NCBI GenBank assembly: GCA_005799475.1
Contig: SYGQ01000052.1
Span: 1 to 23,523 of the forward strand
From: Planctomycetia bacterium
Lineage (GTDB): Bacteria > Planctomycetota > Phycisphaerae > Phycisphaerales > SM1A02
Direction of reading: 5' to 3'
DNA: 23,523 nt
Shown: positions 1-7,632 of the stretch, piece by piece
How the letters are laid out: the number at the start of each line of letters is the position of its first letter
How positions within the stretch are numbered: position 1 is the stretch's first letter
Translations under genes and position numbers: made by a program
The notes under the pieces: generated by a model
Seen by the model: the letters and a program-made list of their open reading frames with translations, nothing else
Told to the model about the DNA's origin: nothing
Databases searched by the model: none

Positions 1-564
1 AGAGATGGCTTCGAGGAGCGGGACAGGCGAAACAAAGGACACCGGAACCCCGCGGGTGTCCCCAACGCTGTGGGCCGCGTTGGCAATCGCGTAACACAGG
101 CGCGCCTGTGTCGCGAGGTCCTGCGTGGGAGTCTTCGTTTGCTCCTGAAGCGCGCGCGCCGCGGCATCGATCAGCCCCGCGTCGATGGCTTCCACTCGCG
201 CCTGCGCGGAACGAATGCGCTCGCGCAGCGACGCATCGAGGCCTCCACGCAACTCAAGGGTCTTCGCGAGTGCCTCATTCAGTGCCGCGCCATCAGCGGC
301 GTCGAATGTCGCGTGCGCTTCGTACGCGGTGACTTCGGCCGGTGCCATCGCCTTGACGACGCTCTCGCGCAGCCCGGCATCGCGAAGCGCACTGGCCCCA
401 ACGAGCGACAGCCAACGAACGGCGCGATCAGACGTCAAGGGGGGGGGAAGGAGGCGGTCGGCTCGAACGGTGACGGCCTCCACCTGGGGAGAGGCCGGAG
501 GAGCTCCACGGGGGATCAGGAACCCCGCCGCGAAGGTGGCAACGATGCCGAGCGCCGGAAGCAT
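1..564 (-). CDS. Unrecognised exported or membrane-anchored protein, N-terminal part (runs off the left edge)
   Basis: The reading frame is open from the ATG at 564 to base 1 with no stop, so the C-terminus is outside the window. The 188 visible residues start with a short hydrophobic stretch (MLPALGIVATFAAGFLIP) that would serve as a signal peptide or membrane anchor. A Pro/Ala/Val linker follows, then an Ala-rich, helix-prone domain with regular charged residues (about residues 40-170). I do not recognise the family. The start at 564 is chosen because TATGCT lies exactly 6 nt upstream, as at other operon heads here. An ATG at 630 in the same frame would add 22 residues (beginning MDRKFFPFFP) but has no promoter or ribosome-binding signal near it. 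The frame crosses a run of nine C (coding strand) near 438-446 without shifting, and residues on both sides look coherent. The gene is divergent from the large TSP3 protein gene. Confidence 0.72.
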   Translation of the reverse strand, partial: MLPALGIVATFAAGFLIPRGAPPASPQVEAVTVRADRLLPPPLTSDRAVRWLSLVGASALRDAGLRESVVKAMAPAEVTAYEAHATFDAADGAALNEALAKTLELRGGLDASLRERIRSAQARVEAIDAGLIDAAARALQEQTKTPTQDLATQARLCYAIANAAHSVGDTRGVPVSFVSPVPLLEAIS

Positions 565-576
565 CCGAGGAGCATA
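565..576 (-). promoter_or_regulatory. -10-like element directly before a start codon (leaderless signature)
   Basis: On the minus strand TATGCT (576-571) is followed by 6 nt (CCTCGG) and then the ATG at 564. There is no Shine-Dalgarno sequence. The arrangement matches six other gene starts in this window. A -35 is not obvious; TTCTCT is at the 17-nt distance. Confidence 0.5.
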
Positions 577-704
577 GAACCGAAATGGCTCTGAGAGAAC
601 TGGGAAAAACGGGAAAAACTTTCGATCCATGCTTGCCACAGGAGGTCGACGGGGTAGTTTGAGGTCACGGGAACTCTTGCGTTTCGGGGTCCTTCTGCGG
701 GCAT

Positions 705-732
705 CAGACAGCGTTCGGTGGGTCTACATGAT
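705..732 (+). promoter_or_regulatory. Tentative promoter of the TSP3 protein gene
   Basis: CAGACA (705-710) and CATGAT (727-732) are spaced 16 nt apart and resemble -35 and -10 elements (four of six consensus bases each). Transcription would begin near 738-740. That is either at an in-frame GTG (738) or a few bases before the ATG at 747. This is weaker than the other sites in the window. Confidence 0.3.
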
Positions 733-746
733 TTGGGGTGCAGTGT

Positions 747-3700
747 ATGAACAAGTCAAGAGTTGTCGCGGCGGTGTACTCAGCCTCTGCCGCGTTGGGT
801 CTTTGCGATGTCGCCAGCGCGACTGTGACGGGACTATCAGTTGAGTACAACGGGGTCCACGCTGCCACCGGCCGACACATCTACAGCGTCTATGTCTTGA
901 GTAACGGCCCCACCGCCGGCGGCATGCACGATGTCATGCTCAACATGATCGGCCACCAGGTCATCGCCGGCGACATGATGGAAGTCGTTCACACTGATGG
1001 GTATGTGGATGACAGTTCCGCGAGCCCCGGCCACTGGAATGCTTCGTACACCAGCGCGTCGACGGCGGCTACCTCGAACAAGTTCAAGGACTCGTATGTC
1101 ACGATCACTGGCAAGACCGGCTATGCCGCATCGACTCGTCTCGACCCGAGCTTTGGCTCAGGCGTGAACGATCCCGCCAACCCGGCGATCCCGGCTGCCG
1201 CTGGTTGGCACACCGCCGATCCGTATGTCGACATCCTCATCACCGGTGGCAAGATCAAGGTCATGCAGATTGCGGTGACTGGAAACCAAGCCGAGCACTA
1301 CTACCGCGGCAAGATGTCCGTGGGCTACAAGCTCCAGAACACCTCGACCCCGCTCTACGCGATGTTCTTGGAGTATGGGATTGGAAGTTCCCCGTCCTCC
1401 GACTTGGACGGCGATGGGGTGCCCAACGCAAGCGACAACTGCCCGGCGGTGAGCAATCCCGACCAAGCGAACAACGACGGCGACTCGATGGGAGATGTAT
1501 GCGATGCCGACGATGACAACGACGGCGTTCCGGACTCGTCGGACAACTGCCCAACATCGAGCACTCCCGACCAGGCAAACAACGACGGCGACTCGATGGG
1601 AGATGTATGCGATGCCGACGACGACAACGACGGGGTAGACGACCTGACTGACGCATTTCCACTCGACGCGAGCGAATCCGTCGACACCGACGGGGATGGT
1701 CAGGGCAACAACGCTGATCAAGACGACGACAACGACGGGGTTCCGGACTCGTCGGACAACTGCCCAACAGCGAGCAATCCCGACCAAGCGAACAATGACG
1801 GCGACTCGATGGCCGATGCATGCGATGCCGACGACGACAACGACGGGGTCGCCGACCCGAGTGACGCATTCCCACTCGACGCGAGCGAGTCCGTCGACAC
1901 CGACGGGGACGGTCAGGGCGACAACGCGGATCAGGATGATGACGGCGACGGCGCTGCGGATTCCGCAGACAACTGCCCGATGGTGAGCAATCCGGATCAG
2001 GCAGATTGCAACGGCAACGGTACCGGCGATACCTGCGAGACACCGGCGTACGACTGCAATGGTGACGGTGTTTCCGACGAGTGCCAGGGCGGCGTTGTCG
2101 TTGCGGCAGCCTCGCCTGACCTTGGGCCGCCGTCGGGAGATGCGCCGATTGAGTACTCATTCGGAGCTGTGCCTCTCGCGGAGACGGCCGTCCTCATCGG
2201 AATCGATGTACGCGGCGACCTCGACGGCAACACAGAGTGGATCGACATCTCGATCAATGGCACCGCGCCGCAGCGATTCTTCGAAGTCGGCGGAAGCGAC
2301 TGCTCTGCAGCACCCGACCACGCGGAGATCACGCTCACGCGCGAGGCGTTCAATGCGGTCCTCGGCACCGGAGGCCAACTCAGCATCGCGATGACCTGTC
2401 CATCGGCAGTGGATCCGAGCGAGTGCAAGGGAGCAGGCTTCTCGAGGTTCACAGTCAGCTATCTGGGGATCAATCCGTGGACCGGCGATTGTGACTCAGA
2501 CGGGCGGCTGGACCATTGCGCGATCGCTTCGGGACTTGTGCCCGATTGCAATGCCAACGGCACTCCCGACTCGTGCGACATCGCACAGGGCAGCGCGTTC
2601 GACTGCGACGGCAATGGTGTGCCCGACTCGTGCGATTCTGACGATGATGGTGATGGCACCATTGACGCCTGCGACGGTTGTCCAGCTGACGCCGCCAAGA
2701 CTGCTCCGGGTCAGTGCGGTTGCGGCGCACCCGACACGGACACCGACGGCGACGGCACGGCCGACTGCAACGACGAGGACGATGACAACGACGGCGTCGC
2801 AGATGGCCAAGATGCGTTCCCGCTCGATGCCGGCGAAAGTGTCGATAGCGATGGCGACGGCGTGGGCGATAACGCCGACACGGACGACGATGGTGACGGC
2901 ACCCCCGATGACGCCGACGGATGCCCGCACGATCCATTCAAGACAACACCAGGCCAGTGCGGCTGCGGCGTCCCAGACTCCGACGCCGACTGGGACGGTA
3001 TCGCCGACTGCATCGACAACTGCGCGTCTGTCCACAATCCTGGGCAAGGCGACTGCGACGGTGATGGCGTTGGCGATGCGTGCGAAGGAGAACCAGACTG
3101 CGACGGCAATGGAGTGCCCGACTGGTGCGACATCGCGCACGGTGGGGTGCCCGATTGCGACGGCAATGGGTACCCCGACTCCTGCGACATCGACAGCGGG
3201 TGGGTGCCTGACTGCAATGCCAACGGTGTCCCGGACAGTTGTGACCTCGCGAGCGGTGCCTCTGGCGATTGCAATGCGAACGGGATTCCCGACTCGTGCG
3301 ATGTCGCCCAGGGCGGCCTTGATTGCGACGGGAACGGAGTCCCGGACGCCTGCGACATCGCGTCGGGCGCGCCAGACACCGATGGCGACGGCCGCCCAGA
3401 CAGTTGCCAAACGGTCACAGTGCCGGGCAACTACGCGACGATTCAGGCAGCGATCGACAGCGCGTCATCGACCGAGCTGCGCATCGTGTCCTTGCCGGCG
3501 GGCACATTCTCAGGCCCGATCATCATTGATGGCAAGCCGATTCTGATTCGCGGCGCTGGCGCCGCGTCGACGATCATCTCGGGTACCGGCGCACCTGCAA
3601 TGTCGGTCGTGCAGTTCCGGGACGCTCCGTCGTTGGCAGGGCTCGAGGGGCTCACCGTGAGCGGAGGCAGTTCCGGTACGCCGTGGCCGCCTGAGACAGA

Positions 3701-4421
3701 GGCCCTCACTCTTGGCGGCGGCATCTTCTGTCTCAATAGCAGCATGCGGATCATCGACTGTGTCATCGAAGACAACAGTGGCGGATGGGGCGGCGGTATG
3801 TATGTGCTCTACGGTGGCGGACTCATCGAGCGCTGCACATTCCGCGACAATGTCGCCAACGCGGACGGCGGCGGGTTCCAGACCTTCTGGTCCACCACGC
3901 AGTTCGTGGACTGCACTGTCGAGTTCAACTCGTGCGTGAGCCGCGGTGCTGGCGCCCACATTGTTGGGGGCCACAACACGCTCACGCGCGTCACCTTCCG
4001 GTCCAACCTGTCGGTGAATGTCGTGGGTGGACTCTCATGGTCGGCGCTCTCGGGTGAGACCACGCCGAACAGTTTGCTGGTGGACTCGTGCGCCATCACG
4101 GACAATCGCGCCCTCGTAGCTCAGGGCGGACTCGGTGCCGTGGGAGCAGGTTCAACCATCACGATTCGATCGACGGTGGCGTGCAGCAATCTCCCTCGGC
4201 CCAATGTGGGTGGTGAGTGGACCGATGGCGGAGGCAACAGTATCTGCGACTGCTCGACGGATGTGAACGACGACGGTCAAGTCAATGCTGTCGATCTCGC
4301 CGCGCTGCTCGGAGAGTTCAGTAGTTGCACCACCTGCACCACCGACTTCAACGGCGATGGTGTTGTCGACGGGTCGGATGTCGCCATGCTGCTGGCGCAG
4401 TGGGGTCACTGCGGCGGGTAG
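747..4421 (+). CDS. Large secreted TSP3-repeat / beta-helix protein with dockerin-like C-terminus
   Basis: A 1224-residue exported protein. A signal peptide (residues 1 to about 26, ending ...VASA) is followed by a secreted domain of about 190 residues that I do not recognise. Next come thrombospondin type 3 calcium loops of the DxDxDGxxD type with DNCP motifs (about 213-430). A roughly 140-residue beta-rich insert follows (about 450-575). Then come further TSP3 loops mixed with Cys/Asp repeats of the type DCxxNGxPDSCD (about 580-887). A right-handed parallel beta-helix with an NYATIQAAI entry motif and Gly-rich, POMP-like GGGI/GGGMY turns covers about 890-1165. The last 55 residues hold two EF-hand/dockerin-like loops (DVNDDGQVNAVDL, DFNGDGVVDGSDV). 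The protein probably binds many calcium ions and sits on or outside the cell surface; its ligand or enzymatic role is unknown. The start could also be the in-frame GTG at 738. It faces the permease gene tail to tail with only 18 bp between stops. Confidence 0.9.
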   Translation: MNKSRVVAAVYSASAALGLCDVASATVTGLSVEYNGVHAATGRHIYSVYVLSNGPTAGGMHDVMLNMIGHQVIAGDMMEVVHTDGYVDDSSASPGHWNASYTSASTAATSNKFKDSYVTITGKTGYAASTRLDPSFGSGVNDPANPAIPAAAGWHTADPYVDILITGGKIKVMQIAVTGNQAEHYYRGKMSVGYKLQNTSTPLYAMFLEYGIGSSPSSDLDGDGVPNASDNCPAVSNPDQANNDGDSMGDVCDADDDNDGVPDSSDNCPTSSTPDQANNDGDSMGDVCDADDDNDGVDDLTDAFPLDASESVDTDGDGQGNNADQDDDNDGVPDSSDNCPTASNPDQANNDGDSMADACDADDDNDGVADPSDAFPLDASESVDTDGDGQGDNADQDDDGDGAADSADNCPMVSNPDQADCNGNGTGDTCETPAYDCNGDGVSDECQGGVVVAAASPDLGPPSGDAPIEYSFGAVPLAETAVLIGIDVRGDLDGNTEWIDISINGTAPQRFFEVGGSDCSAAPDHAEITLTREAFNAVLGTGGQLSIAMTCPSAVDPSECKGAGFSRFTVSYLGINPWTGDCDSDGRLDHCAIASGLVPDCNANGTPDSCDIAQGSAFDCDGNGVPDSCDSDDDGDGTIDACDGCPADAAKTAPGQCGCGAPDTDTDGDGTADCNDEDDDNDGVADGQDAFPLDAGESVDSDGDGVGDNADTDDDGDGTPDDADGCPHDPFKTTPGQCGCGVPDSDADWDGIADCIDNCASVHNPGQGDCDGDGVGDACEGEPDCDGNGVPDWCDIAHGGVPDCDGNGYPDSCDIDSGWVPDCNANGVPDSCDLASGASGDCNANGIPDSCDVAQGGLDCDGNGVPDACDIASGAPDTDGDGRPDSCQTVTVPGNYATIQAAIDSASSTELRIVSLPAGTFSGPIIIDGKPILIRGAGAASTIISGTGAPAMSVVQFRDAPSLAGLEGLTVSGGSSGTPWPPETEALTLGGGIFCLNSSMRIIDCVIEDNSGGWGGGMYVLYGGGLIERCTFRDNVANADGGGFQTFWSTTQFVDCTVEFNSCVSRGAGAHIVGGHNTLTRVTFRSNLSVNVVGGLSWSALSGETTPNSLLVDSCAITDNRALVAQGGLGAVGAGSTITIRSTVACSNLPRPNVGGEWTDGGGNSICDCSTDVNDDGQVNAVDLAALLGEFSSCTTCTTDFNGDGVVDGSDVAMLLAQWGHCGG
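1578..2003 (+). repeat. Two tandem 213-bp units inside the TSP3 region
   Basis: Bases 1578-1790 and 1791-2003 are direct copies of a 71-codon unit. They are nearly identical over about the first 150 bp and diverge after that. A shorter 108-bp (36-codon) copy begins at 1470. Each unit encodes two calcium-loop segments plus a DAFPLDASESVDTDGDGQG block. Confidence 0.8.
3093..3407 (+). repeat. Cys/Asp-rich short protein repeats (DCxxNGxPDSCD type)
   Basis: The frame encodes successive units of about 16-18 residues with the pattern D-C-(D/N)-(G/A)-N-G-x-P-D-x-C-D-(I/L/V)-(A/D)-x-G. Examples are DCDGNGVPDWCDIAHG and DCNANGVPDSCDLASG. The paired Cys and the Asp/Asn ladder suggest disulfide-braced calcium-binding turns. 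Earlier copies occur around 2485-2640. I know such units mainly from planctomycete (Phycisphaerae) secreted proteins, and they are the main taxonomic clue here. Confidence 0.8.
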
Positions 4422-4439
4422 CTGCCGCGAGCGAGCGGT

Positions 4440-5837
4440 CTATCGTGCGCGCGCCCAGCGAATGAGTTCGCGCGGCGACGGCGGTTTGCCCTGCATGAGG
4501 ACACCGACGCGGAAGATTCGCGCTGCGGCCCAAACGAGCAGCAGCGTCCCCGCGGCATTCACGCCGAGCGCTGCAACGACTTGCCACGCCGGGATCGGCT
4601 CCACGGCGCCTGTCGTTCTGAGCACCATCACGAATGGCCCACATGGAGGGATGAACCCCGCAATCGTCGCGAGCCAGCCGGTCGGGTTCTCAGTGATGGG
4701 GAGCCAGAGAATGAGTGGCACCATCATCACGATCATGGCGGGTTGCACAAGAGACTGCGCTTCGCGAAGGTCGCTCACTGCGCTGCCGACTGCGGTCATG
4801 ATGGCCGCCACCATGAGGTAGCCCATCACGAACCACACAAGAAAGAGGAGGATCGTCGAGAGGGGCACGAGGTCGGTCATCGCCGCGAGGGCGAGTCCGA
4901 AGAGCCCAGCCACGCCGTAGGTCGACAACATCAGCGCGCTTACGGCGCTCTGGCCGAGGATCTTGCCCGTCAGGAGTTCCAAGGGGCTCGCCGCGGAGAG
5001 AAGGACCTCGATCACCTTACTCGACTTTTCTTCAATCGTCGTCGTGAGCAGTTGATTCGCGCTGGTGAACGCGGCGATCCACATGAGCATCATGAACGCG
5101 CCGGGAAGGATGAAGCGAAACTTGGTGTCCTCGCGGGCGGCATCGCCCTCGTCGGAGAGTCTTGAGGTCGACGCCTCGGGCCGACGCAGGAGCGCGCGAG
5201 TGGCTGCAAGATCGCCGCCGTGCCGTTCAACACGCGCGACAACCGTGGCGTCGCGAGCGACGCGTTCGATGAGCGCGGTCGTTTTCGCGGGAGAATCGGT
5301 GGGGACGAGCAGCGTGATGGCAAGGTCTTCGGGGGATGCCTTGCTCAAGAGGGCGGCAGGGACTTCGACGAGCCCGAGAAGCTCGCCTGCCTGAACCTGC
5401 GTGCGATGTGCCGTGAGGTCGTCCTTGATGTCGACCCTCTTCACTGTGATGTTGACGCGAGCGAGGTGGGCGAGCGCGTCGGCGGCGTCGGGATCGAACT
5501 CCTCGAAGGGGCCGCGCGTGTGCGCGTCCGCGGGGCCTCCACCCGTCGCGCGATCGGTGCGATCCATTGCGAATGCACTCTCCATCGCCTCCGCCACAGA
5601 TCCGTCTTCGTCGGCGACGACAAGCGTCCCGTGCACCGGCGTGGGCCTGTCGGAGAGAAGAAACGGCATCAAGCCGATCACGCCAAACATAACCATCGGA
5701 AACGCCAGCGCTCCGATGATGAATCCCTTCGTGAAGACGGTGTGGCGGAACTCCCGCCAAGCGATGGTGAGAACGCGGGAGAGGCGAACTCCGCTTCCCG
5801 ACGCCGAGGTGATCGCTCTCGTGGCGTTCTCCATCAT
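4440..5837 (-). CDS. ABC-2 type transporter permease (NatB/YhaP-like)
   Basis: A 465-residue membrane component of an ABC exporter. The first transmembrane segment is at about residues 36-62 after a cytoplasmic WREF-type motif. A large extracytoplasmic domain (about 63-240) follows, then a block of five or more membrane helices. The hallmark of the NatB/YhaP family, IEEKSSKVIEVLLS followed by SPLELLTGKILG, is at 269-295. The start ATG at 5837 overlaps the stop of the upstream ATPase gene in ATGA, which implies translational coupling, and GAGGGTG lies 5 nt upstream. It works with the adjacent ATPase. Relatives export sodium ions or antibiotics, but the substrate cannot be read from sequence. 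It is last in the four-gene operon with the protease and LolA-like genes. Confidence 0.92.
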   Translation of the reverse strand: MMENATRAITSASGSGVRLSRVLTIAWREFRHTVFTKGFIIGALAFPMVMFGVIGLMPFLLSDRPTPVHGTLVVADEDGSVAEAMESAFAMDRTDRATGGGPADAHTRGPFEEFDPDAADALAHLARVNITVKRVDIKDDLTAHRTQVQAGELLGLVEVPAALLSKASPEDLAITLLVPTDSPAKTTALIERVARDATVVARVERHGGDLAATRALLRRPEASTSRLSDEGDAAREDTKFRFILPGAFMMLMWIAAFTSANQLLTTTIEEKSSKVIEVLLSAASPLELLTGKILGQSAVSALMLSTYGVAGLFGLALAAMTDLVPLSTILLFLVWFVMGYLMVAAIMTAVGSAVSDLREAQSLVQPAMIVMMVPLILWLPITENPTGWLATIAGFIPPCGPFVMVLRTTGAVEPIPAWQVVAALGVNAAGTLLLVWAAARIFRVGVLMQGKPPSPRELIRWARAR

Positions 5838-6796
5838 GCGGGCACCCTCGCGGGCGCTCGCGCGTGCCCGCCATGGTCCGTGACCAGTCGCACGAAGACA
5901 TCGTCGAGAGTTGCGCGCGCCATCTCGATCCGCCGGCACGGTGTGGCCTCGAGGGCCAACGCCATCACCTTGCGCGCATCGGCGGTGTCGGCGAGGTCGA
6001 GGATTCGGACGCGAGGATCTTCGGCGACGCGAACGCCACGGACACCTTGGATCTGCGCGAGGCGTTCGGGGGTCGCGTTGTCGCCGGTGATCTCCATCTC
6101 GATTTCGATGGCCCTCGGGGCATGCGATTCGAGGACAGCGGAAGTCGCGCCGTCGAGGATCTTCTCGCCGCGATTGATGAGGACCACACGATCGCAGAGC
6201 TGCTCGGCCTGCGCCATCTGGTGCGTGGAGAAGAGAATCGTGCGCCCTTCGCTGTGCAAGTCCTTGACGATCTTGAGCAGCACGCGTGCGTTGACTGGGT
6301 CGAGCCCCGAAAAGGGTTCGTCGAGGACGATGAGGTCGGGTTCGTGCAGGACCGAGGCAATGAACTGCACCTTTTGCTGCATTCCCTTGGAGAGCTCTTG
6401 GCAGCGCGACTTGAACACGCCCCGCAGTTCGATGCGCTCGAGCCACCGCGCAACGCGCTCCGAGAGTCCCGCGGCGGGGAGACCCTTCAAGCGCCCGATG
6501 TAGACGAGGAACTCGCCCACGCGCATGCGCCGGTAAAGGCCTCGTTCTTCCGGCAAGTAGCCGATGCGGTCCTTCATGTCGAGCGCATCGCCACCGAGCA
6601 CGGACAGTTCGCCTTCGTCAGGGCGAATCAGAGACATGATCATGCGAATCGCCGTGGACTTGCCGGCGCCGTTTGGTCCGAGGAGGCCGACGAGCGAGCC
6701 TCGCGACACAGTCAGATCAAGCGACTTGACCGCCTCGACCGCGCCGAAGCGCTTGCCGACGCCGCGGAGTTCAACTGCCAAACGAGAGCCGCTCAC
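5834..6796 (-). CDS. ABC transporter ATP-binding protein (NatA-like)
   Basis: A 320-residue ATPase subunit. Walker A GPNGAGKST is at 40-48, the signature LSKGMQQ at 135-141, Walker B LIVLDEP at 155-161 and the switch His at 192 (STHQM). The segment GYLPEERGLYRRM between Walker A and signature, and the roughly 90-residue C-terminal extension, fit the NatA/YhaQ branch that carries a DUF4162-like tail. The start is GTG at 6796, overlapping the TGA of the upstream LolA-like gene (GTGA). The stop overlaps the permease start (ATGA). It would energise the permease encoded next to it. Confidence 0.94.
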   Translation of the reverse strand: MSGSRLAVELRGVGKRFGAVEAVKSLDLTVSRGSLVGLLGPNGAGKSTAIRMIMSLIRPDEGELSVLGGDALDMKDRIGYLPEERGLYRRMRVGEFLVYIGRLKGLPAAGLSERVARWLERIELRGVFKSRCQELSKGMQQKVQFIASVLHEPDLIVLDEPFSGLDPVNARVLLKIVKDLHSEGRTILFSTHQMAQAEQLCDRVVLINRGEKILDGATSAVLESHAPRAIEIEMEITGDNATPERLAQIQGVRGVRVAEDPRVRILDLADTADARKVMALALEATPCRRIEMARATLDDVFVRLVTDHGGHARAPARVPA

Positions 6797-7632
6797 TTGG
6801 TGGCGGGCTTCACAGGTGGTGGCGGAACCGCTTGCGTCGTGACGAGTGCCTGAATCTCCGCCGGAAGTGCAAAGACCGCGGGATCGACCGGTGAGAAGTC
6901 GATTGAGTCGACGGTCACGCGCTGCATCTGGCCCATCGTGGTCGCTTCTTGAACTTTGGCCACCTTGCGTCCGGAGAAATCCCCGTAGTCCTTGTAAATC
7001 GAAATCACTTGCATCGTCCCGAGAGAACTCTCGACGGTGTCTTCCGACCCCGTGAGGAGCCCAGTGTCAACGGCGTAGTACTTGAAGGAGTCGATCTTGC
7101 CCTTGGTGAACTTCACCTTGTAGCAGGTGGTTCCCTTGAAGGCGACTTCAGCGACCACCTCGACCGCGTCGTAGCCCTTGCCGGGGTTGATCTCCGACTC
7201 CGAACTCGCCTCGCGCTTGACCTGCGCGAGTTCCTCGGCCGTCATCAGACTCGGGCCGCGCATGGGGTCGATCGTCCAGCCCACGGACTTGTTCATGCCC
7301 TGGGAGATCTTGCCGAAGCCGGGGATCGTCGTCTCGACGAGCAGGAAGTCTGGAGAGCACGACTTCGTCACAATCTGCCCCTTGAGCCCTTGGGCGGGCA
7401 TCTCGATGGCGCCGTGTTGTGTGCGCGAGGACTGCTGCGCAATGAGGTCCGCGCCGCCGACTGCCTTTACCGAGTGAGCGAACACTTCGTCCACCGTCGG
7501 GAGCGCCTTCGCTGGTGCCGAGGGAGTCGCTTGTGGCGCGGGCACAGGGGATTGTGCGGACGAGTGCGCACTCGCCGCGAGGAGCGCGAGGAGCGATGCG
7601 ATGCGGATGGCTCGGGGGTTTCTAGTGGTCAT
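6793..7632 (-). CDS. Secreted LolA-like / outer-membrane-lipoprotein-sorting-like protein
   Basis: A 279-residue protein with a clear signal peptide (TTRNPRAIRIASLLALLAAS...SSAQ), a Pro/Ala linker, and then a domain starting VDEVFAHSVKAVGG. That opening is common in periplasmic proteins with a LolA-like half-barrel fold that are annotated only as hypothetical. The rest alternates beta strands with short turns (for example TCYKVKFTKGKIDSFKYYAVD) and ends in a Pro-rich tail. The start ATG at 7632 overlaps the stop of the S41 gene (ATGA); an earlier ATG at 7662 in the same frame lies inside that gene and is less likely. No enzyme motif is visible. Its place between a lipoprotein protease and an ABC exporter suggests a periplasmic carrier or quality-control role. 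This is an inference. Confidence 0.8.
   Translation of the reverse strand: MTTRNPRAIRIASLLALLAASAHSSAQSPVPAPQATPSAPAKALPTVDEVFAHSVKAVGGADLIAQQSSRTQHGAIEMPAQGLKGQIVTKSCSPDFLLVETTIPGFGKISQGMNKSVGWTIDPMRGPSLMTAEELAQVKREASSESEINPGKGYDAVEVVAEVAFKGTTCYKVKFTKGKIDSFKYYAVDTGLLTGSEDTVESSLGTMQVISIYKDYGDFSGRKVAKVQEATTMGQMQRVTVDSIDFSPVDPAVFALPAEIQALVTTQAVPPPPVKPATK

Noticed and set aside
438..446. Frameshift at the run of nine C/G
   Set aside because: The frame is open and compositionally coherent on both sides, so no frameshift is needed, although a sequencing error of three bases cannot be excluded.
70..594. A 174-residue plus-strand open frame at the left end
   Set aside because: It is Arg/Gly-rich shadow coding of the minus-strand gene, which has a hydrophobic N-terminus, coherent helical sequence and a promoter-like element at its start.
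601..620. TGGGAAAAAC/CGGGAAAAAC direct repeat as a regulator site
   Set aside because: Two short imperfect copies are not enough evidence, and the site is about 40-55 bp upstream of the chosen start with no matching copies elsewhere in the window.
4422..4439. Rho-independent terminator between the TSP3 gene and the permease gene
   Set aside because: Only 18 bp remain between the stops; there is no stable stem followed by a T-run.
5220..6853. Long plus-strand frames opposite the ABC transporter genes
   Set aside because: The minus-strand products have complete ABC motifs and 4-base coupled junctions; the plus-strand frames are shadows.
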